Assembly (NCBI RefSeq): GCF_043290135.1
Contig: NC_134701.1
Coordinates: 61,579,002-61,643,001 of the forward strand
DNA: 64,000 bases
Reading direction: 5' to 3'
Source of the DNA: Rhipicephalus microplus
Lineage: Eukaryota > Arthropoda > Arachnida > Ixodida > Ixodidae
Part shown: piece by piece, positions 1 to 10,476 of the stretch
Numbering within the stretch: position 1 is the stretch's first letter
How the letters are laid out: every line of letters starts with the position of its first letter
Program-made: the position numbers and the translations under genes
The notes under the pieces: model-generated
What the model was told of the DNA's origin: nothing
The model's input: the letters and a program-made list of their open reading frames with translations, nothing else
Databases searched by the model: none

Positions 1-3000
1 AAGTGTGCCACAAGTTTTTAGAATTTCGTCAAGAATTGTCGACATGAAGGCCTTGCCCCGGTCACTCAACAACGTGCGAGGTGCACCATGACGCAACACA
101 ATGGCTTCTAAAAAGAAGGCGGCAACGTCTGAGGCGGAGCTAGTGCGTAGAGGAGCGGTCTCCGCGTATCGTGTGAGGTGGTCGATGGCTGTGACGATCC
201 AGCGGTGGCCCGCTGGCGTTACGGGAAGTGGCCCGACGAGGTCTATTCCGACAACGGCAAAAGGTGTGTCGGGACATGGAATGGGTTGTAAGAAGCCAGC
301 AGGAGCTGAAGTTGGTCGTTTCCGGCGTTGACAAAGTGCGCAAGAAGCGACATAATTAGCCACAAAGGTAGAAAGACCAGGCCAGAAGAAACGGCTCCTA
401 ACGCGGTTGTAGGTCTTTTGAAATCCCAAGTGTCCAGCAGAGGGGTCGTCGTGCAATGCTTCGAGAACTTGTTTTCGCAGCGAACGGGGAAGTACTGGCA
501 CCCACCGATGCCCATCCGCATTGTAAGTATAGTGCTGCAGGACATTGTTCTCTAGCTTGAACAGCCGTAGCTGACGACGTAGTCTGGCATTAGGTGGAGA
601 AGGCGAGCCATTCAAGTATCCGATGATGCGGTTACAGTAGGGGTCGTCACGTTGGTACGCGGCAAACTGGGCGCTGTTGTTTAAAGGTAGTGACCCAGCA
701 ACTGCCAGGGGTGATAACGTGAGTGAACAGGAAGCCGCTTGATCACCTGAGGGGCATTCGGGATGCGTGGTTGGAGATGAAAGTGGCAGAGGGCAGCGAG
801 AGAGAGCGTCAGCATCCTGATGCTGTTTGCCGGACCTGTACACAACGTCAAAAGTGTACTCTTGCAAACGCAGTATCCAGCGACCGAGGCGCCCAGACAA
901 ATTCTTCAGCGAGGACAACCAGCATAGGGCATGGTGGTCGGTAACCACAGTAAAGTGGCGTCCATACAGATAAGGTCGAAATTTCTGGATGGCCCAAACG
1001 ACAGCGAGACATTCCTGCTCTGTTATTGAGTAGTTTTGCTCTGCAGGTGTTAGTGCGCGGCTGGCATACGCAACTACTCTCTCACGTGAAGTGTCGTCAC
1101 GCTGGAGGAGGACAGCACCGATTCCGTGGCCGCTGGCATCTGTGTGCAGGAAAGTGGGTGCACTCTCATCGAAGTGACGGAGGACGGGGTCTGATGTCAA
1201 AGCACGCTTAAGGGCTTGGAAAGCACACTCGCACTCGTCAGTCCACGTGAAATCCGTCCCTGACGTCAGAAGCTTGTGTAACGGCCCCGCAATGGCAGCA
1301 AAGTGACGGATGAAGCGGCGGAAGTAAGACGCCAGGCCCACGAAACTTCGCAATTGTTTTTGATTGCGCGGACGTGGAAAACGAATTACGGCAGCAACCT
1401 TGTCGGGGTCGGGTCGAACGCCGTCTTTGCTGACAAGGTGACCCAATACTTTGATGCTTGTGCAGGCGAAGTGGCACTTTTTTGTATTGAGCTGTAGGCC
1501 AGCGTTCGAAATGCACGTTAGAACTTCGTCCAAACGCTTAAGGTGCTGAGAAAAAGTAGAAGAATAAATGACGATGTCGTCTAAATAACATAAACAAGTT
1601 TTCCATTTGAGACCACGTAAGACAGTATCTATCATGCGCTCAAATGTTGCTGGAGCGTTGCATAAGCCAAAGGGCATGACGTTAAATTCGTAAAGCCCGT
1701 CAGGCGTCGCAAACGCTGTTTTCTCCTTGTCTGCTTCGCGCATAGGTATTTGCCAATACCCGCATCGGAGGTCGAGGCTGGAGAAATATTCTGCGCCTTG
1801 TAGGGAGTCCAGGGCATCATCTATGCGTGGCAACGGATATACGTCTTTTTTCGTGATCTTATTGAGCGCTCTGTAATCAACACAAAAGCGGACAGAGCCA
1901 TCCTTTTTCCGGACCAACACCACAGGAGACGACCAGGAGCTGGATGAAGGTCGAATAATATCCCGTTTGAGCATGTCGGCGACGTTTTTCTCGATGATTT
2001 GCCGTTCAGCCGAAGAGAGACGGTATGGGCGGCGGCGTACAATGGAGCTGCCTTCGGTTTCGATGCTGTGCTCTGCAACGGAGGTGCGGCCCAGAACTTT
2101 GCAATGTACATCAAACGAAAGGCTGTGCTTTTGGAGAAGGTCTAAGAGGTCTCTCTTTTGCTCGGCAGTGAGGTGAGGACTTATGGTGTCATTTAAGGTA
2201 ACAGTGGTAGCCTTGATATCAGTAGTAGCAGACAAAGGCGGTGATTCTGCGTGAAGGGGAATCAGTGAAAAGGACTCACTGTCAGCGAAGCAGCTCACAG
2301 CAGTGCCCTGGGGCAGCATCACTGGCGAAGAAGTTGGATTCAAGGCGGTGACCAATGCTTTACCGTCGTTAAACCGCACAAGGCCGGGTGCTATGGTAAG
2401 CCCCGCAGGTTTCGAGCGAACTGATGGAGCTATGAACACGTCACCATTAACTATAGTATCCGAAGCGATCGTTAGAAGTTGTTCATCTCCTGGCGAAATG
2501 AAACAATCAGTAGCAGCAATGAAACGGAAGCTGTATGGATCGACATCCGATGAACTCTCAGTAGCTGACATTCGAATGACTCGCTGACGACACGATATGA
2601 AAGCTGATGCCGAAGAAAGGAAGTCCCATCCTAAAATTACTGTGTGAGTGCACAAAGGAAGTACAAGAAACTGAATGTGGTGAATGATGCCATCTATGAA
2701 AACACGGACTGTGCAAACACTTGAAGGCTGGATAGGGACTCCATCTGCGCAACGAAGGGGAGGACCATCGTAGGGCGTCCTAACTTTTTTCAAGCGGGCA
2801 CAAAAATCTGCACGAATTACGGAATGTGATGCGCCTGTGTCCACCAGTGCCTCTGTCTGTATACCTTCAACATACACCAGTAAAACGTTCGATGGGCGGT
2901 CCGGAGGAGTTTGACGCAGTTCGAAAGATGCAGCTTTCCCTCCCGAAGCTGCACTGTTCAGTTTTCCAGTTGGCGGTCGGGAATTGAAGTAGAAGGTCGG

Positions 3001-3069
3001 AGAGGAGAAGAAGAACGCCGCATCGGTGAAGGTGAGCGACGACGTGAGAACCGGGAACTGCCAACTGGG
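1..3069 (-). CDS. pol: Ty3/gypsy pol polyprotein (protease-RT-RNase H-integrase), open at window edge
   Basis: Reading triplets on the minus strand, I found no stop codon from 3069 to 1, about 1,020 codons; the frame runs off the window, so the C-terminus is missing. Domains in order: retropepsin with LVDTGASHS near 2824-2847; reverse transcriptase with GYWQIPM, FGLCNAPATF and the catalytic YLDD at 1576-1587; RNase H starting with HTDAS near 1132-1146; integrase with an H-H-C-C zinc arm (CALCQ near 328-342), the first catalytic Asp in GIDLVGP (241-243) and the second in LLSDRG (61-63), 60 residues apart; the third acidic residue lies outside. Family knowledge: this order (integrase last) defines Ty3/gypsy. 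Pol is in the -1 frame relative to gag and overlaps it from 2958 to 3069, so it is probably made by frameshifting. The absence of any disabling lesion suggests recent insertion. Off-window integrity is unknown. Confidence 0.93.
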
Positions 3070-3072
3070 TCA
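2958..3072 (-). promoter_or_regulatory. gag-pol overlap, probable -1 frameshift region
   Basis: The pol frame is -1 relative to gag and opens just below an in-frame stop at 3070-3072, so the shift must occur in this 112-nt overlap. The last sense codons of gag are CTG GAA AAC before TGA; G-GAA-AAC is the only stretch that resembles a slippery heptamer, but it is not a perfect XXXYYYZ. The mechanism is inferred, not shown. Confidence 0.5.
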
Positions 3073-4274
3073 AAGTTCTGCGGAGACGGCGACCGACGTG
3101 TGCTGTTCGGATACAGCCGACGATAGAGGGGTCCAGTCGCGTAGAAGTCGTCCCGTTCAAGGTTATCGTAGCCTCGTCGTTCGTCTTGCTGACGGCGTCG
3201 GCAAAACCTTGAAATATGACCACGGATGCCGCAATAGAAGCAAGTCGGCCGCGAACTGCACCAGGCGTTGTAAGGCTGGGAAGATGGTCGCGGTGCGAGT
3301 GTGTTGAGCGAACCATGCACTTCGGGCGCTGGTAGCTGCATTGGGCTTTGCTGGGGTGCAGGCGTCCTAGCAGCAACCTGAGCATACGTTGGCATGGCCA
3401 CAGGATATGAGCTCGGGACATGTGTGACAGTCATCGAGGCCAGGCTCTGGTGGGGCGTAGGTGTCGTTGCAGCAACGTGAGCATAACTAGGCATGGGATG
3501 TGAGCTCGGAGCTGGTGTACTAGTCATCAAGGCCAGTTCCTCCCTCACGACGTCGCGCAAACTAGTGGCGGGTGGCGTCTTTCGGATATCGAGGTGGCGA
3601 GGTGAAGCCTGTGCGTGAAGTTCCTCGCGGATGATAGAGCGGATCAGTGCACGCAGCTCTGTTGTATCTTGACTTGAGCTCAGATCAGACATATCAGGTT
3701 GTACCCGAGTGGTCTGAAGCTCCTCAAGGCGCTGACAGGTAGCGACAACATCGGCTACGGTTTGAGGATTTTGCACCACAAGCGCATTAAAAGCGACCGT
3801 CGCAATGCCTTTCAGGAGGTGGCGCACGCGGTCGTTTTCCGCCATATGGTTGTCGATGCGGCGGCAAAGGGCGAGAACATCTTCAATGTAAGAAGTGTAA
3901 GACTCGCCGGGGAGTTGAACACGTGCGCCAAGCCTCTTTTTGGCGATATCCGAGCGTACTGACGGGTTGGCGAAAATCTGGCGGAGCTGACGTGTAAAGG
4001 CGGGCCATGTCGGAAAATCTGTGGCGTGGTTGAAAAACCACGTTTTTGCGACGCCGCTCAGGTAGAATGCAACGTGGGTGAGTTTCGCGGGCTCATCCCA
4101 GTTGTTGATAACACTCACGCGGTCATACTCCTCTAGCCAGTCTTCAACGTCTTCACCCGGAAGCCCTGCGAACAGCGGAGGATCCTTTTGAGGGCTGGTG
4201 ACCAGGTGAGAAGGGTTTCTTGCCGGTGGGAGCGGTGGCGAAGCTGGCACGCTGGACTGGGCGGCTTGCGACAT
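2958..4274 (-). CDS. gag: Ty3/gypsy Gag with CCHC zinc knuckle
   Basis: A 438-residue intact frame with a true ATG (complement of cat at 4272-4274). Residues about 40-190 form the retrotransposon Gag/capsid region (LEEYDRV, FYLSGVAKTWF, WPAFTRQLRQIF, SYTSYIEDVLALCRR). A proline- and alanine-rich linker with two similar PTYAQVAA/PSYAHVAA blocks follows. One zinc knuckle, CFYCGIRGHISRFC, sits at roughly residues 344-357, then an arginine/serine-rich tail. Gag packages the element RNA into virus-like particles. It ends in UGA at 2958-2960, inside the pol overlap. The 5' leader and putative LTR lie at higher coordinates. Confidence 0.92.
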   Translation of the reverse strand: MSQAAQSSVPASPPLPPARNPSHLVTSPQKDPPLFAGLPGEDVEDWLEEYDRVSVINNWDEPAKLTHVAFYLSGVAKTWFFNHATDFPTWPAFTRQLRQIFANPSVRSDIAKKRLGARVQLPGESYTSYIEDVLALCRRIDNHMAENDRVRHLLKGIATVAFNALVVQNPQTVADVVATCQRLEELQTTRVQPDMSDLSSSQDTTELRALIRSIIREELHAQASPRHLDIRKTPPATSLRDVVREELALMTSTPAPSSHPMPSYAHVAATTPTPHQSLASMTVTHVPSSYPVAMPTYAQVAARTPAPQQSPMQLPAPEVHGSLNTLAPRPSSQPYNAWCSSRPTCFYCGIRGHISRFCRRRQQDERRGYDNLERDDFYATGPLYRRLYPNSTRRSPSPQNFDPVGSSRFSRRRSPSPMRRSSSPLRPSTSIPDRQLEN

Positions 4275-4395
4275 TACCGGACCCAGGTCGTTTAAGCGGC
4301 GGCCTGAACGGAGCTCCAGGGATGTTTTCTAGAAGACGCTGGGGTGTCCGAGAACGCGAGAGGACGCAGGAACCGGGCAGCACTCTCCACCACTT

Positions 4396-4529
4396 GTAAG
4401 ATGGCGTCGAGAACACTCGAGACTCTCCTTTTATTGACTCGAGTATGTGCCCCACAACCTAAACTTGACTGGTGATGATGAGTATTTACAGATGAAAAGA
4501 TGGGACGCATAAATAATGCTCACAATATA
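4396..4529 (-). promoter_or_regulatory. Possible 5' LTR/leader of the gypsy element
   Basis: Upstream of gag on the minus strand there is a TGTGAGC-type start near 4525-4529, an AATAAA signal at 4430-4435 and a possible ...TTACA end near 4397, followed by TGGTGGAGAGTG, which begins with TGG as primer-binding sites do. The other LTR is outside the window, so the boundaries cannot be checked. The span would be unusually short (about 130 bp), and the true LTR may begin elsewhere. Confidence 0.3.
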
Positions 4530-4560
4530 TATATATATATGTTTGTGTGTGTGTGTGTGT
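4519..4560. repeat. (TA)n-(TG)n microsatellite
   Basis: Alternating TA followed by about nine TG units, directly beside the probable outer edge of the gypsy LTR. Confidence 0.95.
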
Positions 4561-4670
4561 CAAAAAAGTAAAAGAGTGTGCCACACTCGCCGCCATGGCT
4601 ACTGGTGGCGCTGACTGACACTGCCACGTTCAAACTCACATATAAAGCCAATAAAGTGGCTGGTTGGATA

Positions 4671-4900
4671 GCTGCCATGGTAACTCAGTGGTAGAGCATC
4701 GAACGCGTCATTCTAAGGTCACAGGTCCGGGTCCTGCCCATGGCAAGTTATATTTTCAGCCACTTTTCTTTCTTCATATTTATATTACAGTTCGGTCTAA
4801 TAACTTGCCCTATACTTTCTTTGGCATTATTGTCTGTGAAATCTCATTATTATTGTTGAAAACACGGAAACACGAGCCCTTGAGTGTACGCTTCTTTCCT

Positions 4901-4903
<3 letters not shown>
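4671..4903 (+). mobile_element. tRNA-derived SINE (family 2)
   Basis: The head at 4674-4744 is tRNA-like: a 5' GCCATGG and a 3' CCATGGC that pair as a perfect 7-bp acceptor stem, an A-box-like TAACTCAGTGGTAGAGC and a B-box-like GGTCCGGGTCC. D, anticodon and T stems can be drawn with about one mismatch each. The loop lacks U33, so this is not a convincing functional tRNA. A non-tRNA body of about 160 nt follows and ends at the (TA)n tract. Transcription by Pol III from the internal boxes is expected for such elements. Confidence 0.7.

Positions 4904-4971
<68 letters not shown>
4903..4971. repeat. (TA)n microsatellite, left of the second gypsy element
   Basis: About 34 TA units that abut the truncated 5' LTR core at 4972. 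Confidence 0.97.
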
Positions 4972-4973
<2 letters not shown>

Positions 4974-5185
4974 CCAAAGAGACCAGCGGCCTGAAGATGA
5001 GACAAGAAAAGGCCGTTACGACGCGCACCTCCTCAGCACAGGATTTTGACAAAAAAGAAGTGGTGCGCCGCTCGAGGGCTTCTCGGAGATTGATTCCTTT
5101 TGCGGATCACCTGTTAGAAACGCTGCTACATTTTCGTTTACTTTTTGGGCTCAAGTTAGCCCCAATAAACAGTCATTCTTACACC
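4972..5185 (+). repeat. 5' LTR (left part missing)
   Basis: Shared with the 3' copy from AGAGACCAGCGGCC to CTCAAGTTAGC. Unlike the 3' copy it continues past 5160 with CCCAATAAACAGTC, which gives the polyadenylation signal AATAAA at 5163-5168 and a probable end near TTACA (about 5185). Its upstream part is cut by (TA)n. Confidence 0.85.
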
Positions 5186-5403
5186 ATCTGGATTGTGCGC
5201 AACAATTCTGGTGGAGGAGCTGGGTAATGATCCCAAACCCAGTTTGACTTCGAGGAAGCAGCCCGGAACCATGACCAGTCTAACCAACTAAGCTCAGACC
5301 AGTGCGTCCGTGCTTCAGCCGGCGTCTACGTGGTGAGCCGCCGGAATTTCCCCTGCCACAAGAGCCTAGAGTGTCTCCAGCGGTATCCGGCGAGAATACA
5401 GAA

Positions 5404-6425
5404 ATGTCGTCTCTAACCACTGCCGCACACGTCGTTTCGTCTCCAGTGTCTGCCACCACGTCGTTGTCGATGAGCCACGGACGCCCGACCCTTTTCATGG
5501 CGATCCTCATGAAGACGCCGAGGATTGGCTGGAGGGTTTTGAGCGCGTCACTAACTGCAACGAATGAATCGAAAAACGGAAGATCCGACGCGTGTATTTA
5601 CGGTTGAAGGACAGCGCACGAACGTGGCTCGAAAACCATGAAGGTGTTATTCAGTCGTGGGATGACTTCCGACGGGAGCTACTGGCCACATACCCGAGCA
5701 CAGACCGCAAGGAAAGAGGTGAAGCTGCCTTGCAAGCAAGAAACCAGTGCAACAATGAAAGCGTCGCAATATATTTGGAAGATATGTGCCGGTTATTTTG
5801 CTGGTCTGATCAAAATATAAGCGAGGACAAGAAACTTCGGCACCTGATGCGTGGGATAAGCACGATATTTTTGTTGGTTTGCTACGATGTCCCTCGCGGA
5901 ATCTCGCCGAATTTCGCACCGAGGCGACAGCGGTTGAAAAGACTCTGGAACAGCGAGCGAGGCACAAAAATCGAGATGTGAACGTCGCGTCTGTAGACAC
6001 GGTGTCAGCAGTCTTCGGGAACGGCATCGACGTGTTACAACAGCTCATTCGATCGGTGGTTCGAGAAGAGCTCCAGAAGCTCAACGGCCACTCCTCAACG
6101 GTCTCGTCATTAGCGGAAGTTGTTCGAGAGGAAGTGAGACAGGCAGTCCGTGAGTAGCAGCCACAAGCACAGCCGGTTCTAGCGTCGGTTCCGATGTAGC
6201 CAGCAGTCTCAGACGCCGAGGTGCTGAGAGGCACCCCTGTACCTCCTTTCGTCGCCCCTGGACCTTATTTCGCCGCAACAACCACGCATCTGCCGAAACC
6301 TCGATTCACGCCGTCCCCAGCCGAGACGAAGATCCGAAAAGCTGATATATGGAACACTCCTGATCAAATTCCGCTTTATTATCACTGCGGCGAAGCTGGC
6401 CATCTTTACCGGATGAGTTAATATC
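5404..6425 (+). pseudogene. gag: Gag remnant of the second gypsy element
   Basis: Gag-like peptide pieces occur in three successive frames: YLRLKDSARTWLENHEGVI with WDDFRRELLATYP (about 5590-5700), LLQQ-type helix VLQQLIRSVVREELQKL (about 6030-6090) and a zinc knuckle YYHCGEAGHLYRM ending near 6420, whose last Cys position reads as serine before a stop. Two or more frameshifts separate these pieces. The layout matches the intact Gag at 2958-4274, so both elements belong to related lineages. No product is expected. Confidence 0.8.
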
Positions 6426-6779
6426 GCTGAGCTGGACTTCGGGGTTTTCCCGTAAACGCTGCTTGTCCAAGGAATGGGGAACGACTTTTTGTAATCAAGG
6501 AGTAACTGTCAACGCGTCAAGATACTCACTCCTCGCAGCAGCATCAGTCTCGGTCGACAGCACCACTGAGGTATCAGCCACCAAGTCCACGCCCATCTTC
6601 AAACTCTCCGAGGCGTCTTCCCCAAAGCCCACTTTGGGAAAACTAGAATCAGCGACCTGTGGAGGTAAGGCCGCTGCTGATGCAAGAAAACAACCTCCAG
6701 TGCCGATTTCAGAATGTGATGATGGACGCAAGACTACGTGCGGAAGCGGTAAGGTCGCTTCTGATTTGTGAGTACATAC

Positions 6780-7215
6780 AGACGGCTACGAAACGAATGC
6801 TTTGGTAGACACAGGTGCACACTATTCAGTACTATTTGGTAAACACAGGCGCAGACTGTCATGAGCAGGGGACTTGCCATAACGCTGAAAAAAAGTGCTG
6901 ACTCTTTGGATAGGACCGCAAGTGTGAACCACCGGGTGCACCTTACCGATCCGGCAGGCATGTGTACCTCTATAGTTGGAATACGCGGCTTCAATAGCGT
7001 AGCCAGTTTTGTTTTCCTGTCAAAGTGTTCAAGAGATGCAATTATCGGAACGGACTTTTTGCAGGCCAATGGCGCAGTGATAAACTTGCTGGAAACGTGC
7101 GTCTCGTTCTCGACGAAACACGCCGTCGCGACATTCGAGAGTGAAAAACGCTCGCAAAACTCGAGATTGGAAAACATCCATCACCAAACACCGCATCATA
7201 ATCGATCAATCTGTT
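6780..7215 (+). pseudogene. Retropepsin remnant of the second gypsy element
   Basis: The aspartyl protease is recognisable from ALVDTGAHYSVL (about 6798-6835) and, in the next open stretch, IIGTDFLQANGAVINL (about 7040-7087), the usual C-terminal retropepsin signature. A duplicated-looking ACACAGG segment with a TGA near 6860 breaks the frame between the two halves. Confidence 0.75.
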
Positions 7216-7223
7216 AGACATAT

Positions 7224-7905
7224 TTGCCAGCATTCGTACCGAGTGTCACCAAAAGAGAGAGAAGTCATCAGAGGCCAATTCGAAGAAATTCTTACAGACG
7301 ACATTACTCAACGGCCAGCCCATGGGCCTCACCTCTAGTGCTGGTAAAGAAAAAGGACCTGACCTTGCGCTTCTGCGTTGACGACCGAAAATTGGACGTC
7401 GTCACAAAGTGGGATGTCTATCCCCTTCCAAGGATCGATGACACCCTTGGCAGACTACGAGAGGCGAAATTCTTTTCCTCTATAAACCTCAAGAACGGAT
7501 ACTGGCAGATAGAGGCAGACGAACTAGATCGCGAAAAAACTGCTTTCGTCACCCCAGATGGGTTATACGAGTTCAAGGTACTCCCATTTGGCCTTTGTTC
7601 CGCACCCGCCACATTTCAGCGGATGATGGACACTGTGGACACTGATAAACACCGGTTTAAAATAGCAGTCCTGCCTTGTTTATGTCGACGACGTCGTGAT
7701 CTTTTCGGCCACCTTCGATCAGCATGTGGAACGAATGACTATGGACTGTGCTCGAAGCGATTAGTTCAGCAGGGCTGACGATAAAACTCCAAAAGTGCCA
7801 TTTTGGTTTTCATGAACTGCTTTCCCTCGGTCATGTAGTTAGCTCTGAAAGCATTCGACCTGACCCCGAAAAGACAGTAGCTGTAGAAAAGTTTCTTAGA
7901 CCGAC
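7224..7905 (+). pseudogene. Reverse transcriptase remnant of the second gypsy element
   Basis: Conserved blocks include PLVLVKKKD, RFCVDDRKLD, YPLPRIDDTL, KNGYWQIEADE, EKTAFVTPDG and FGLCSAPATFQRMMD, then a frame change near 7640-7660. In the new frame the catalytic YVDD is intact at 7681-7692 and is followed by HFGFHELLSLGHVVS-type thumb sequence. A stop lies near 7910. The enzyme cannot be made as one chain. Confidence 0.88.
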
Positions 7906-7939
7906 AGATTAAAGGGCTGCGAGACGAGTCTTAGGACTT

Positions 7940-8622
7940 TGTGCCTATTACAGAATATTCATCAAATATTTTTCGAAGATTTCGGTACCACTAACCCGAC
8001 TGACGAAAGAAGACACGCCTTTGACCTGGACAAGTGAGCACGAAGAAGCGTTCAATGAGCTACGACAGCGACTCCTAAAACCCCGTCCTTGCACATTTCC
8101 TCGAAGAAGCCGAAACAGATTCACATGGACGCAAGCAATTTGGGACTAGGCAGCGTCTTCGTGCAGCTGCAAAACGGAGAGGAACAAGTGGTCGCATATG
8201 CTAGTCTCACTCTTTCAATAGCTGAAATGAAATATTTTGCGACGGAAAAAGAATGTTTAGCGGAAATATGGGCCATACAGAAATTCCGACCGTACCTATA
8301 TGGTAGACCATTTTGAGCAGTGAGCGACCATCACTCACTGTGCTGGCTCGCAGGCCTGAAGGACCTGTCTGGGCGGTTTGCTAGATGGAGCCTCAGGTTA
8401 CAAGAGTACGACATAACAGTCGTATACAAGTCGGGTCGCAAACACAGCGATGCTGATTGCCTGTCACGCGCACCAGTGGAATCTGCATCTGTGGAAGATG
8501 GAGACGACTTTCCGTTTCTTGGAGTCGTCAGCACCGCAGACATGACTGAATATCAACGATCTGACGAGGAGTTGCTTCAGCTGATGAAGCATTTGGAAGG
8601 GCAACCCGTGCGTGTTCTTTGA
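7940..8622 (+). pseudogene. RNase H remnant of the second gypsy element
   Basis: The connection and RNase H domains are clear: [15 protein letters not shown] (about 8123-8167), [20 protein letters not shown] and YLYGRPF, an in-frame TGA near 8315, then SDHHSLCWLAGL and GRKHSDADCLSRAPV. The key acidic residues of the first strand and of ATEKE are present. The single UGA and the loss of frame upstream make this non-functional. Confidence 0.85.
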
Positions 8623-8640
8623 AATTTCGTCCGGGGATGG

Positions 8641-10045
8641 TCGTCGTACCTGATGAGAAACAACGTTTTATACAAGAGAAACTTCGAGCACAGCAGGGAG
8701 AAATTCCTACTCGTCGTTCCTTCGGCCTTGCGACCCGAAATTTTGGAAGCCTGCCGTGATGACCCAGCAGCAAGACACCTCGGAATGAGTAGAACATTGG
8801 CTCGCATCCGGACCAAGTACTACTGGCCAAAGTTACTGGATGCTGTACAGCATTATGTGAGGACATGTAAAGATTGACAAAGATGCAAAACGCCTCCATT
8901 CAAACCTGCAAGATTTCTCCAACCAATAGAACCACCTAAATCTCCGTTTAAACAAGTAGGAATGGGTCTACTTGGTCCATTTTCTACGTCATCAACGGAA
9001 AACTGATTAATAGTAGATTGATTGATTGATATGTGGGGCTTAACGTCCCAAAACCACTATATGATTATGAGAGACGCCGTAGTGGAGGGCTCCGGAAGTT
9101 TAGACCACCTGGGGTTCTTAAACGTGCACCCAAATCTGAGCACACGGGCCTACAACATTTCCGCCTCCATCGGAAATGGAGCCGCCGTAGCCGGGATTTG
9201 AACCCGCGCCCTGCGGGTCAGCAGCCGAGTACCTTAGCCACTAGACCACCGCAGCGGGGCTGATGAATAGTAGTGGTGACAGACTACTTAACCCGGTATG
9301 CTGAGACAGCCTCTCTCACCAGAGGTACTGCTATAGAAGTCGCTGAATTGTTTGTCACTAACATTGTACTTTGGCTTGGTGCCCCAAAGGTGGTTATCAC
9401 GGATCGAGGAACTGCATTCACAGCCGATCTGACGCAGTCCATTATGAAACTTGCCCACACATGTCATAGGAAAACAACGGCTTACCACCCCCAAACGAAT
9501 GGGCTAACAGAGCGACTCAACAGAACTATGACCGATGTGTTGTCCATTTACGTTGACTTGGAGTACCGTACGTGGGACAAGATACTACCGTGTGCCACTT
9601 TCGCTTATAATACTGCTGTGCAGGAGACTACTAAAGTGACACCATTCCGGCTAAAGTGACACCATTAGATGTAATGCTGCCTGTGAGCGACAATACAGAG
9701 CACAAGCCTGACATCAGCAAGTTCATTCAGCGAGCCGAAGAAGCATGGCAGTTGGCAAGACATAACACAAAACAACAACGCATTGATGAAAACCGTTACA
9801 ACCTTTGGCGAAGAGGAGTCGACTATGCCCCAGGCTTTTGAGTTTGAATTTCGATTCCCGTGCGGACGCCTGGCCTCTCCGAAAAGCTTCTGCGCCGCTA
9901 TTTCGGCCCTTACCGAGTCCTTCGTCGCGTCAGCTCCTTGAACTACAAGGTGTCACCGGAAGGACAAGTGACCTCATCAAGATGCCGAAGGAGCGCAGAA
10001 GTTGTGCATGTAGTCAGAATGAAGCCATACTATGCAAGGCAATGA
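8641..10045 (+). pseudogene. Integrase remnant interrupted by a SINE
   Basis: Pieces in order: zinc arm with ARHLGMSRTLARIRTKYYWP (about 8766-8825) and TCKD before a stop at 8875; VGMGLLGPF near 8957-8983, where the first catalytic Asp position reads Gly; a SINE at 9017-9259; DYLTRYAETASL; ITDRGTAF with the second Asp; YHPQTNGLTERLNRT with the catalytic Glu; and the GPY/F module RYFGPYRVL near 9895-9922. Frameshifts occur near 9655 and 9840. One catalytic residue lost plus an insertion makes this a pseudogene. Confidence 0.9.
9017..9259 (-). mobile_element. tRNA-derived SINE (family 1), copy 1
   Basis: On the minus strand it starts with CCCCGCTGCGGTGGTCTAGT, has an A box (TGGTCTAGTGGCTAAGG) and a B box (GGGTTCAAATCCC), a non-tRNA body and a (GATT)n-like tail. 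It is flanked by target site duplications CTGATTAATAGTAG (9003-9016) and CTGATGAATAGTAG (9260-9273), 13 of 14 matching. Confidence 0.95.
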
Positions 10046-10164
10046 ACATCGAACTATGTACACACCCGATCATAAGGAATACCTATTTCTCTAATGGAAA
10101 CCACGCATTCAGACCATGTCAGCATCACTGTTTTTACGCCTAGCGACGATGCCATCTTGGAGGA

Positions 10165-10407
10165 GGGATAATCACGCAAGACAGACGCAGTATTCAAACT
10201 ACGCGCGCTCGTACGTGCGCCCCCCAAGAGACCAGCGGCCCAAAGATGAGACAAGAAAAGGCCGTGATGGCGCGCACCTCCTCAGCACGGGATTTTGTCA
10301 AAAAAAAAGTGGTGCACCGCTAGAGGGCTTCTCGGAGATTGATTCCTTTTGCGGATCGCCTGTCAGAAACGCTGCTACATTTTCCTTTACTTTTTGGGCT
10401 CAAGTTA

Positions 10408-10409
<2 letters not shown>
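10165..10409 (+). repeat. 3' LTR (right end missing)
   Basis: Follows a purine-rich GGAGGAGGGA at 10156-10165, the expected polypurine tract. The part from 10221 repeats the 5' LTR core. It stops at TTAGC (10409) and passes straight into (TA)n, so the AATAAA and U5 seen in the 5' copy are absent. Confidence 0.85.

Positions 10410-10410
<1 letters not shown>

Positions 10411-10474
<64 letters not shown>
10411..10474. repeat. (TA)n microsatellite, right of the second gypsy element
   Basis: 32 TA units abutting the truncated 3' LTR. Confidence 0.97.

Positions 10475-10476
<2 letters not shown>

Larger units (their letters stand above)
4972..10409 (+). mobile_element. Degenerate Ty3/gypsy retrotransposon with both LTR cores
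   Basis: A direct repeat of about 190 nt (4972-5160 and 10221-10409) flanks gag-like and pol-like frames in the order gag, protease, RT, RNase H, integrase. The two LTR cores differ at about 13 positions by eye, roughly 93% identity, so the insertion is old relative to the gypsy element at the left edge. Coding is broken by several frameshifts and stops and by a SINE at 9017-9259. Both outer LTR edges are missing and replaced by (TA)n. Confidence 0.9.

Noticed and set aside
2867..3421. 184-codon minus-strand frame
   Set aside because: It overlaps gag and pol in the third frame and lacks the motifs that the other two frames show.
4674..4744. Functional tRNA gene
   Set aside because: Acceptor stem is perfect, but position 33 is not T, stems have mismatches and a SINE body follows.
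4664..5227. 187-codon plus-strand frame with a long Tyr-Ile run
   Set aside because: It translates the (TA)n tract plus SINE and LTR sequence; not a gene. The same applies to frames around 10320-10614.
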